64,000 bases of DNA from Norana najaformis. Its lineage: Eukaryota; Annelida; Clitellata; Crassiclitellata; Hormogastridae. Below the pieces are notes generated by a model. The model was not told the origin of the DNA, ran no database searches, and saw only the letters and a list, made by a program, of their open reading frames with translations. The position numbers and the translations under genes are program-made. Shown in pieces: positions 22,031 through 33,350 of this stretch. The DNA is taken from contig OZ029922.1 in NCBI GenBank assembly GCA_964023275.1, forward strand, positions 609,501 through 673,500. Reading direction: 5' to 3'. Position 1 is the first letter of the stretch. Each line of letters opens with the position of its first letter.

Positions 22031-25000
22031 CTATTTTCAAATAGGCACCGTCTTTGACGTTATGAATAGCCAACTTACTTTTGCAGTTAAAATTGCATAT
22101 TATAATATTTTAATCTCAGAAGAAAGTCACTTTTATGCTTAATGTTTGATTTAGGAGCAGCTTTCTGACTTATTTCTATAAATGGCGTAAAATCACGTAT
22201 AATCAGAATGTTTTGATAGATTGGAATTGAGAATTCTTTAAAGTCACTTTATACAATTGATGGCTGCCGTTACTGTTTGCAAATATTTTTCAGTATTTAA
22301 ACTCTCGTGACGTAACTTTTCTATTAGAGGCCTACAAACTGAATCAAATCCGTAGTTAATGTTTACATGATATCGCCTTAATAACGAAATGTATGAGAGA
22401 CACTTACATGTGCTTTCTGACAAGGACCGCAACGATAACGTTTGAAATTACAATCAGACATATTCCAAAAACCAACACTAAGATAACTGAAAATAAAAGT
22501 TTACCAGATATTCAGTTATGTAATTTCGCAATGAATAGAATAAGTTCGTGTAGCATAGCATAATGAAAATTAGATGAAAGCTATGGTAGGATGTTAAGGT
22601 GTATTAAATTGCTCTTTTTAAAGTTTTGTGCTATTAGCGATGCAGTCCTTAAAGGACCATATGCAGATTAATCCACTTTCGATTACGGGACATTCGTGGA
22701 ATCAGGTGCCGTGTAAATTTCATATGCAACACAATAAAAATAAGCAATAATGAAAAGTAATTCAATATGTGTGAAGGCTAAAGGGAAATACCGCCCCACT
22801 TGCTCAGACTATCTGCAATTAGAAGTCCACTTTCTAAAAGCATGACGCTCCTGTCTGTTGGTCTCTCTCACTGCCGCCATCTATAACTACTACTGTGATC
22901 AGCTCTTGTAGTTTTGAATATTTAGTACTCACGCGTAGAATAGCTCACACATGCTGCAGACGAATCTTGGTCTAAAACAGATCAAAGGTAGGCTATAAGC
23001 ATATGCAATCCGCCTACATATTATTGCATGTAACTTTCTAGATTCAGTAGACCAGATATTGCAATAATTATAAAATATAGACACCTTAACACCCTACTAT
23101 AGCTGTGAAAAGTATTTTCTCTAAGACAATAACATAGTGAAACTTCTTTTAACCGGACATTCAATTGCGCTTTTCAGGCTATTTAACAACATAAGATCTT
23201 TTGTATAGCGCCTAGTTGGCCCTAACATAGGTGCTATATGAATAGAGGTTATGCGGCTGCGTTTCAATCTCTACTAAGCATACAGTTCTAAAGTCACTTC
23301 TATTGCATATAAATAAAAATTTCAAGGGTAGAACTGATATTCAATATTGAAAGTTTCACTCATTTTTACTTGTGTTACTTAGAACTAATATCGTTCATCT
23401 AATAATTTGTTTCGCTGATTTCATGACTGATGACTGAACGACTGAACGACTGACCGGAGAGCTGAACTGACTGAATGACAGCCTGATTTTCATCCGTCTC
23501 TCATCTGCCTAATATTCAGTCAGTCAAACTACTTACGTGTAACCTGCGATTGAGTCATACTTGTCGTTATACTTGACGTCGTAATTCTAGTTGTAGGCCT
23601 ACTTGACGTCGTTTCGCATGAAACTGAAATTAAATAAGACAGATCGATATGCACCTACACAATAAAATAACTGCATGTTAGTATAAATTTTTATGTAAAC
23701 TAAATTTATTAGTTGTTTGACTGAAGTTGTAGATGCTTGTAATGCGCAAATTAATTGATCATTTTGTTGCGCGTCTTCAAGTAAAGTCATTTGAAATTGA
23801 GGTACTGGCGTTAGCTTATACTTTGCTCGAAGTGTCCGACAAATCCAGTAGCTGGGCAGTCTATTCTAAGGGTCTGCAAGGAGAGTGAAATAATTGGACG
23901 ATTTAGTCGTGTCGTCAGTAAGCTTGACATTTAAGATTCATCGAGGAATATAACTGATCGCCAAAATATCTTGCACTAGTAAGCCTACTTTTAATTCACA
24001 AGTACCAAAAACTGTGTATCCTTGCTATCAGACTTATATTCTGGTCAATTAAAGTATAACAGGCGCTGTGTTGGGCCGTAGAAAACACAAACTCTTCAAA
24101 AACTTATATGCCACATCAAAAAATCTTGACTGAATCAGTTTAATGGAATTTATATTCATTGAAATTTATTCACTGGCTCTTATATTCATTGAAATTTATT
24201 CACTGGTTCTTATTCGTATTCTCGCCCTTCTGAGACGACTGTTACCTTTGCGTATACCATCTTCCTTCATAACCTCCTCGAACTGCCACGTCCCTCCTTC
24301 TGCCACGTCTCTTTTGACACCTCTGGACCCTATGGCCACCACTCGACCATCGACCACGCTATCTCCATTTACATTTAGAATAATTCTAGAAGCTACACGC
24401 CCATATGATTTATATTTACCAACATTATCACTGAATGAAACCAGACATTAATCTGTTACCGCTTACTTCTTTGACAGACAACCTTCTTCTTGTCCGTGCA
24501 TCCGACTGCCTTCCATCTGCCATTCGAGGCATCAATGGAAATACATTCACCACTTAATGAATACGAATCGTTTGACCAACTGCTGTATTTGATTTCGTCA
24601 TTGGAATACGCTATTAACATTGATAAATGAGGCAGCCTGCCAACCGTTTGTTTCACATGATCCCATAAAATTACCATCAATTAACATTACGGCGATGTTT
24701 GATTCAAAGAAAATAAAATAGCTTATTGTATAAACTGGAAATGTTCAGCTTTGCAATAACCGAATCGGCGAAAATGTGTGACTAGGGTCTTTTAACAGTT
24801 AAAATTGCATATTTATTATGTTACAAGCAGGTGCTCAAGTATGAGCGTAGTTTAATCTAACAACTTGTAAGGCTTCAGTGACTTAATCGCAAATTCGATG
24901 ATGTATAAAACCAAATCGGATAGGCAGTAGATAGTGTTAACCTTGCAATCAGCCCCGTTTCATTTTTGCCAAGGAATCATCTGCGCAGATGTTCAATTGG

Positions 25001-28000
25001 TGTCTGCACCTCATCTTATAATAACTGAAATCGGTTAATTGATGCAAATATAATCATATCGCTCGTACTATACGTGCTAATTATTTTTTAATTGCACAAC
25101 AGCTTTGCTTTATTCTGCTCTCTGGAAATGTCCTTTCATTCTCCATGGGGCTCTAGCTGTCGCCTCAGCTAAAGGATCAGTACCGTGAATAAACTTGAAT
25201 TAACCATAAACGGTTGCTTTTCACATGATTTTAAGAATAAACTGTAAATTTGTTATTTGAAGACCTGTTGTTTTCCAACTCCATGAATTCTTTCGCAATC
25301 CAATCCAGTAGCTGTATGCTCTATTCAGCTTATTGCTATTTCCAATGATGTTCAGATCATTGTCGTCCAGTGTCGCCAAATCCCCGCCACTTAAAAGACA
25401 TTGATTTCTTGCATTGTACCATGTTCGATCGTCGTCACTTGGTCTGAGACAGCGGTCGTTTCTCACGTGTATGTCTCTCGAATGGTTACATAATGAACCT
25501 AAAATTGTTCATATGAATTTGAACAGCGATGAATTGATCGATCTGATTTATGAATCAAAGGTGATATGAAGTTGTTATGAGCATTTCTTATGAAGTCTTC
25601 ACACAACAGTTAAGTTTATAAAGCACATAAATAATGAAAATCGAAGTTTGGTCACTTCGTATAAGTTCCATGCATGACCAACGTTGGCACTATTCACGAA
25701 AAGGAAACACTTCCGGAAGACATAACGAGATGCATTTTGTTCGGGAAAATTCTCAAATAGACGCCAACATTTTACTGTAGCCTAAATTTTGATACTCAAT
25801 GTGTCGCCTCCTTGTCTAAGAAAATATAATGTTGTTCATTATTACAAGGTTGTGCAATCTCCATTACTCAGTCACAGTCTAGCTAGCGATAAAAAGAAGC
25901 GGGATGGAGTTTTTTTTTGTTCGTACTGTGTTCGTGAATCTAAATCTAAGCCGACCATTTCGATTTTATCAGTCGGCTCGAGTTGCATCGGGTCAGGTCG
26001 GATCGGGTGGACGGGTGGATGAACGATAGGAAAAATTCTCAGTCGACAATATCACGCCATTGTAACCAAGCTCCTTTGTTTCATCTGACGGAGACGGTTT
26101 TCTTTGGTTTTATTTTCATTTTTCATATGAACGTCTTTCGAACGCGAGTGCACTCCAATGCTTATTTTACTGCATAGTTACATTACACCGAGCGAGCGAG
26201 AACGTTAGCCTTTGACGAACTATAATCTGATTCTACCCATAACGATGGCTGTAGTTTCTGGTAGGCAGTTTGTGGTAGTTTCTGTGTTACATCTTGACTG
26301 CTGTTCGACTTCTTGCTCTCTCTCTTAGAGCTAACTTCGACTGGTGTCGAAGTTAGCGCTAAGAGAGAGCAAGTCCTGACTGCACTTACGACAGATTCTA
26401 TCTGTAGGATCCTCAGCTTTAAAATATGTGTTAGATTTTCATTGGCATCTATTATTAGACTTACCCACGGATACCCTATTGGCTGTGCGTTGGCCTCGTT
26501 GCCTAAAATCTTAGTCAGTTCTCCTTCTGTGTCTTCCTCCCTCCTCTTCTCTCCTGCCCTGTTGATCTCTACATGTCCACTTTATTGACTTTGTTGTCTG
26601 TGTCTTTCATTCGCTATCTGTCTCTTTGAATCTCTCTGTCTATTTCTGCCTGCCTATCCCCATGTATCTCTGTCTCTGGCCATGCGTAGCTATCTGGCGT
26701 AGTGTATCACTCATAAATTAATTAAGATGGTGTCTTCCAGGCTGACAGAATGGCCAGTCGCTCTACTGCTGGAGCGGCCTCTGAAGTTGACCAGATGCTA
26801 TCTATCTTCTGTCAGAACTGCACTAAACCTGACTAATGCTATAACTTCTATAATGGCTAGATGACTGTTCCGTGCACTGTACTACAACTGCTGACTCACT
26901 TTTGACGTAGCATACCTACTCAGACTACCTCTGTTATGCCATCATGACGGGGCTAATATACACAATATTATATATATAGTAATATATATGTATATATGTA
27001 GTATATCATAATATTACTATAATAGTATTATTATATGTATAATATTATTAATATATTATTAATATCATGCATAGTTTCCATATGCAATATATTGTATACT
27101 GTACAGCTTATAAGACGTGGTGGTTCAGACAAGCGGCTATTTTCGCGACAAACTGGATCACATACTGCCGACTAGGTATCCTACACCGTCCCGATCCATT
27201 CCGATCCGATCTTTATTTTCCGATCGGATCTGGTCGGATCTCATCGGATTGCTTTACGGCACCTTAATTCTTCAGAGTTGCAGTAGAGTTTGGCCTAAAA
27301 GTCATTAAAGACCCTCGATGTCATAAACTTCTTTTACAGACAGATGAACCAATTTTCAGATGATTGGAATTTGTGAATGAAGAGTGGCGCCTACGAGATT
27401 TTCCTTCATTTGCTTCTGTCCGTTTTGAAAATGGTCTGTTAGAAGAAGCGGACCAAATCAATAAAACAATAATAAAACCATACTTTATAGGTAGCGAAGG
27501 TTTATTATATGGTTTTATAAATCCATATGCGCCTAAAATAGCACCGATCATCGTCATCTATAATGTCGAGACCCTATTGCATTAAAAGTTCACTTACCTG
27601 GAAACTGACAAAGGTAGTAGATTTTATTTTGAGGAGGCTCAGCTTTATAACTTCGATCCGGGTTTAGGGTAACGTGTGTATAGTCTGCATGCTTTGCTGA
27701 TATAATACCTACAGCAAAACAGGACATAATGTCATTTTGTCACAATATAGTTATGCAGCCCCATAAATAATCTGATAGCGCGTCTTCAATTAAGTTCGTT
27801 CAGTCAATAATTATATAGCACTTCTTCAAGGTTCTTTTATTCATTTTAAGTCGGATAATCAGCAGTGATCCCAGCTCAGCATCAGTAAAATAGAGCTACT
27901 TCTAGGCGTTGATAAGAAGCCTAAGGAGTTTTAAAGACACAAAATGCAGCTCTAAAGAAAGTCTATTCTAAGTGAACTCCAATCCATTGAGAAAAGCCTG

Positions 28001-30152
28001 TAGCTGCATTATTGAAATGCGTGCAAAAATAACAGCCAGTTCGCCCAACGGCGTGGAGCGAAGGATCGGCGGACTAGCAGACAGGGCAAGATCCTACAAG
28101 TAAGCAGGTGGTTTACCCTGCTGGCACCGCCAGATCAATTTCGAAATCTTAAAACAGATGCCTTGTGAGACAGCAGAAACTGAAGCAAATCACACATATA
28201 ATAAGAAATGTTACTAAGTTTTAAAACAATGCCAAAACCCTTGCATCTGCTCCCAGCACACGTTCCAACTGCACAGTCCGCCCCAGAAGAACTGTGCAGA
28301 GATGGCGTTACAGTTGTCGACCCTATTCGTAGTAAGCACATGGACAAACATGACAGCAGTAGTGAATGTAAACGAACGGTAAGAGACTCGCAAGAGCGAC
28401 TTGTACAAGGTTTATGGATTCAGCCATCGCTAATTGTATGTCTAGCACATCACAAAATCCCGACCGGAAGTGGGAAAGGTGGATTGAAGGAAGTCGGTGG
28501 CTATAGTAGATGAGTTGCTTTCTATTCATTGCTCTCAATTACCCGACCAGTTAAAGTGTGTTTCATCGCAGGTCTCTGATAAATAATAAGACTAACATAT
28601 ACCATGCAAAAGATGCAGTGTATTAAATAAAATTTACAGATATTCATTCGTATCCTAGGTTGAATAATAATAAATAAATACTAGTAAATACTATTATAAA
28701 TACTACTAAATAAATATTAGTAAATTACTAATTAAAAAGCTAACAGAAAATGTACACAAAGAAGCAGCTTATCAAATAAAATTAATGGATATTCATTCTT
28801 GTCCTATGATACATATTAAAGATTTTCGTAATCCGTTTGGTGACCTAAACAGTCAAGAGAAAGTACCGGCATGGAAGGTTATATTCTTGAACAGAACTTT
28901 CTTCACCGTTTTTGAAAAAATAGTTCTGCAATAAAATCCACGAGCTTCAAATCCTAAACAAATCTCAACTTATGATATATAAAATATATAAAATATCCAA
29001 TATATAAAAAGATACATTAAACACTGTACAATGATTTTAGACATGGCACCTATGTGATCACATTCATTATGTGAAACTGCTAGTAAAACTGGCAGTTTTA
29101 GGCATAAAAGAATAAAAGGCATGTTACATTGTTCGGTTTTCAGCTACAATTGATCAAACTGAGAAAGTAGACTAAGTGTAAACATTTTACCTCTATTTTC
29201 GAATGGTTTGCCATTTATCCATGTCCACTTGTTGAATGTAATATTTTTCCCTGATGTCCAAATGGCTGAACTTCTCATTTGTGTTTCTAAATAGGTTGTT
29301 AAATCATGCTGTTCGTTCTGGTTGCAAATTACAGGTAGGGAGGAGTTTTGATCATTGCACAGGTGCCACGCTGCATTCCAATCCAATTCTCCGGTGCCTC
29401 CTTTGAAATAAGAAATGTTTCTTTTATTGTTCCCCTCACAAGTACCCTGATCTGAAGTACTCTTGTCAACGAAAATGAACTCTGTGGTGCATATAATAAT
29501 GCATAGATTTGAACTACCACGTGCATGAACATTTAATAAGAATATTACGAACAATTAGCAAATAGATTAATTTTAAAAGGTATCAAATGGACGATAAACA
29601 ACTGCAAATTTACTTATTTATCAACATTCACGTTCAATTTCCAGTCAAAGGTTTGCATATTCGTGTATTTATACATATGCCGACTTGGAACTGACTTTGA
29701 TATGAACCTGACCATGCTTGCCTCGACAACTTTGCTTTTTACTGACGCGTGTGAACGAGCGGGTCCCGCAATTCGCATTTTGGAAGCCGCAGAATTCCTG
29801 AGATTACGACTATTTACAATATTTGTATTGTTGTCTAAACCCTTGGAAGGGGACATTGCATGACCCGGTAGTATGACAAAACTGCGTTTGACTGTCAAAA
29901 CCAATCGTAACAAATTGACATGTCTCAAGACTAGCCTGAAGGTCTTGACCGAACTGAACTTAGTACAGTACATATATACCTGGAACAATATTTAATATAA
30001 GCGATATGTAGAACTCCTCAGCATAAATCAGTTGAATGAAGCAGTTATATCTAAGATTATGTCCCGAACCCTTCAAGCATAATTTACTTACCCAAAAATA
30101 TTATCAGCAAAACGGTTCGGCTTCTAAATCTATGCTGTTCGATCGAAAACAT
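21868..30152 (-). CDS. R3: two-CTLD receptor with type II tyrosine tail
   Basis: Nine exons: signal peptide 30092-30152, a 29191-29481, a' 27598-27708, b 25265-25498, c 24467-24610, stalk 1 23537-23623, stalk 2 22933-22971, TM 22408-22486, tail 21868-22030. Total 1209 nt, 402 aa, all phases agreeing. The signal peptide opens MFSIEQHRFRS. CTLD1 and CTLD2 differ from R1 at only a few residues (for example R3 AYSNDEIKY and GRWKAVGC, R1 ADSNDEIKY and GEWKAVRC). Stalk 1 is dominated by Thr/Ser (TTSS, TTRITTSS). Stalk 2 has one Cys (SAACVSYST) and no counterpart in R1. The TM helix is followed by VRKHM. The downstream half is unrelated to R1, so nearly the same head is joined to a different signalling end. 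Confidence 0.85.
23420..23490. repeat. Short GACTGAAC minisatellite
   Basis: Imperfect repeats of 'gactgaacgactgaac' in the R3 intron between the two stalk exons. Confidence 0.7.
24149..24213. repeat. Tandem duplication, two ~33-bp units
   Basis: 'tatattcattgaaatttatt' followed by 'cactgg(c/t)tctta' occurs twice in a row, just downstream of R3 exon c. This is close to where R1/R3 homology ends. Confidence 0.8.
25575..25930 (-). repeat. R3 copy of the R1 inverted-repeat sequence
   Basis: Homologous and collinear with 9995-10345 in R1 but more diverged. It shares 'cacttcgtataagtt', 'aatgttgttcattattaca' and 'agaagcgggatggag'. Confidence 0.75.
26312..26373. repeat. Near-perfect ~30-bp hairpin
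   Basis: 'cttgctctctctcttagagc' plus 'taacttcgac' is followed, after four bases, by its reverse complement 'gtcgaagttagcgctaagag' plus 'agagcaag' with one mismatch and a small gap. It lies in the R3 a'-b intron. It could be abutting terminal inverted repeats of a lost DNA transposon. Confidence 0.75.
26919..26984. repeat. ~65-bp dispersed repeat, copy 1
   Basis: Starts 'cagactacctctgttatgcc' and continues through 'gacggggctaatatacac' and 'tatatatatagtaatat'. It is matched base for base, as far as I can read, at about 37037-37101 in R4. Confidence 0.8.
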
Positions 30153-30334
30153 GTTTGACTATCGGTTAACTAGGCTCTGTTTAAATACAAGTGAAGAATA
30201 ATATATTCGATATCCAAGGGAAGAATTATTTCTACTTTCGTAGCGTTACATTTCGTTCTAACTGGAAGCTCTAACTATAGGAACCCTTTCGGTATGGCTA
30301 CCATAGGCTTACATATAAAGCATAAATTGTACAT

Positions 30335-30352
30335 TTCAATTCCGGGTTTGTA
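30335..30352 (-). promoter_or_regulatory. Candidate R3 promoter element (AACCCGGAATTG)
   Basis: On the minus strand AACCCGGAATTG lies about 189 bp before the R3 ATG. It is the same element as in R1, with a consensus-like ETS core CCGGAA. Binding is inferred. Confidence 0.4.
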
Positions 30353-30924
30353 CTTACTCGGAAGTAGAGCAGCCATATAAACTGAACATTAATTATTACC
30401 CTCATCTTTGTTGGCCATAAATAGACATAATTAATGCTGCACATCATTTTAAAATTAGTACTCTGGGTATTCCCGCTATGAACATGCGACTTAGGGTAAC
30501 AATGATTATACTACGAATTATCTCTTTGTTAATTAAATTTTGTCGAGATGGGTTTCTGTATCTGATTTCAGTGCACATATCTATGCGGAGGTACATGCAT
30601 GCAGTTAAAACATGAGAAATTGTAATTGAAAAACACGATTCATAAGCGCAGAACGCGTTAGTAGACACCCGATGACATCGTAGCGCCCTTGTAAGGTTCC
30701 CAAAAGGCGCTATATAAATAGCTTCATTCATACATATATAGCAGTCTTTCACCAATGTCTACACGAAAGCCACTTATATCTCTTCGTGAAAGCTAAAATT
30801 TCTCTAAGAAACTTAGATAATGTCCAAGACGCCTGAAGAAATATCTAAAATGAAACATACTTATCTGACATTTTGTAACCATGGTTACGAAAGCCTCAAG
30901 TAACACGAAAAATAAGTTACTCAC

Positions 30925-30985
30925 CAAGGGCTATTAAGAATAAAACAGCTACACTTTTTGATCTGCATCTTTGGATCGAAAACAG
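30925..30985 (-). pseudogene. Orphan receptor signal-peptide exon, ATG replaced by CTG
   Basis: The sequence is 61 bp, the size of every signal-peptide exon here. It reads xFSIQRCRSKS followed by a hydrophobic run, then a good donor (GTGAGT) at the right phase. The expected ATG is CTG, and no CTLD exon lies between it and the R3 signal-peptide exon at 30152. Upstream sequence resembles that of R2. Best read as the remnant of a lost receptor gene. A CTG start or use as an alternative 5' exon is possible but unsupported. Confidence 0.65.
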
Positions 30986-30999
30986 TATTCTATCGTGTT

Positions 31000-32850
31000 A
31001 GGAATCGGCTGATTAGGTATACAACTGACATCATCTACACAAATTTATTATTTTGTGCATCCAATCGAGTCTACATACAAGTGTCGCCTATACTACATCG
31101 GATTTACAGAGGTCATAAAATAGATCGTATCCATGCATTTCGGAATTGTACTCTTTCGGTTTTGTGTTCGCTCGGACGCATACAATAGAGAGATTAGTCA
31201 TTAATTTCGATTCCGTTTTGTATGCTTTGTCATAATCTATGGCCTTAGAGTATAGCTCTACACGTCTCATGATATGTAGAAAGTTTAAGACCCGTACCTT
31301 AAGCTGGCCCCGAGAGGCATTCATTGCTATGTGGTGTTGGCGACTCAATTTTGCTTCGCCTCGGAATATTATGACGCGTGAGGAGTCCTCGCCCTTGCCA
31401 TGCGATCTTCCTACTCTCTAGTAACAATGTACAGTGTACCATCAGTGTACTCATTATAGTTGAGCTGGTTAGGAGGCGTAAGTGGAGCCAAAATCTTACA
31501 ACAACTTTCTGCTCTGACGGAGATTTGAACTCACGACCTTACAATTGACCGTCCAACAGGCTAACCACTAGACCATCGCGAACACCCACGAAAACGCCTT
31601 CAGAAAAGTTGCTGTGAAATGTGTAAATAAAATTTTAATTATTTCTATTAATTTCAATATTCTAAGTAAAATATTCAGTAGAAAATCGAAAACATTATTC
31701 TTTATATACCAATTTAAATTTCTGTGTAGTTTGTTAAGTAGTTTCGGTGCGTTTAATCCGTCAGCATGTTCGACCATGGTTTTGCTTTTAGGCTAGAAGC
31801 GCTTCTAGGGATTTAGAGTCGTTCTGTTATATTACGATTTGGTCCTCTTTCTTGGTTTTCTCGTGACCTCATTATTCTTACCTTAAAAATATCAAGTGGT
31901 TTACGATGCCATTTAGATGTATGTGTAGATGCATGCTGCAGTCGACTGGGGTTTTAAACACCTATGCCTGCAATATTCAATCATGACATGGCAGCAAAAT
32001 GTTCTCCGATAACATTGTGATAATACGCAATAATAACTGTACGCTGCAAGCGCTTCATTTGCCCGTCTTCACTCTGAACCTTCAGGGTAGCACGGACCGG
32101 TACGTCTACATGTGGTGTCGACTGTCAATCTAGGACGAAAGCCATTGATTTGGGTCTAACTGATTGCGAGAGCCTTCCATTGGTGTCTTTTCCATCTATT
32201 CGAATATCATTCGCGAGGAAAAGCAATAATTACTGTTCTCTATTCGTCTATTCTATTCTTCTCTATTCAAGAACAAGAAATCTCACCTCTCTTCTGACTG
32301 ACAGATAAACACGTGCTGTACTGCTCAGTGTTCGTCTGGACCATCCTACACAACGCCTGTGCCCGTGTTCTGAATATGCATAGCAACAGCTTGTTGAAGC
32401 ACACAGTTCAGCAGTATAGGCAAATTAAGCAGGTTACAAAGTATGACACACCTGGCGAACAATAGTATTTAGCTGTATACCCGATGAATGTACACAGAAT
32501 TTAACAGTATAACGAGATTCTTATAACCAGGGTCAAGGACTTAAGAGAATAAAATGTGCACCTTCTTTGCATTCAGCGCAGGGAGGTTGAAGATTTACTT
32601 ACTTATTTTGCTTATAATTTAATAGCTTAGCTACAACCGTTTATGCCTTATCTGTTTTATCAAGCTTATCAACGGCAGCCTGACTTCCTGTTAAACTGTT
32701 TATAAATAGCGTGAAGAGACGTTTTTCTGAAGATTGCTATACACCATATATAGAATAAAAATGTTGTTCGTGTTTAGTTGATAAATTTCTTTGTCGTCAA
32801 CCGTTGAACCTCACTATGGTTGATCGTGGTTCTTTGTTTTCTGCCATAGG
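31000..32850. other. Upstream flank of orphan exon; tRNA-like SINE inside
   Basis: No exon recognised. At 31495-31590, on the minus strand, 'gatggtctagtggttagcc' (A box) and 'ggtcgtgagttcaaatct' (B box) mark a tRNA-derived SINE head. Short open frames here are not supported as genes. Confidence 0.5.
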
Positions 32851-32857
32851 CCGCAAA

Positions 32858-33350
32858 TTATGTTTGCAGATTTGCGTAAACCACTCCACCTGAAGCCTTT
32901 GCAGTAGGCGACTTGGGATCTTTCACTGGAAGAGCGTAGACGTCTCCTTGCGCAGTGATTTGGATTGGATGAGAATCCGATCCACCTGAGGAGTTACCGG
33001 AAGAGGCAACTGCTTGACCCTTTGCATCCGGCATGGCATATATGTCTCCCAATGGACCGACCATAGTTGGAGACGCTGCATCGTCTCGTTTCTTGGTTGG
33101 TTCCTGGTAGATGGGTTCCTTCTGGAATTCTAGGGAAGCGTAGACGATTCCAGGCTGTTGTTTTGTAGCTTCCTCTTCCAGTTGATTGACTGCTGATAGT
33201 GGAATATCGGCGTAAACACCTCGAATATCATCCACTTCATGTACTGGTGCGTTGGCTGACGTACTGGTAGGCATATTGGACGGCTTGTTTTCGAATTCCT
33301 CAAGGTTATTCTGTGAGGAAGTGTGATTTGACTTTGGTTGAGCAATCTGC
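32858..33350 (-). CDS. R4 tail exon, type I
   Basis: It encodes 163 cytoplasmic residues and stop. Five YA motifs lie in the same order as in R1: RGVYADIP, GIVYASLEF, GDIYAMP, GDVYALP and VVYANL. IVYASL and VVYANL both fit the ITIM consensus. The acceptor is TTTCAG and the first base completes a Lys codon. It has about 8 codons more than R1, with an extra VASSGN segment after IYAMP. The YA motifs and the HPIQITAQGDVYALP block are better conserved than the spacers, which suggests constraint on the motifs. Confidence 0.85.
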
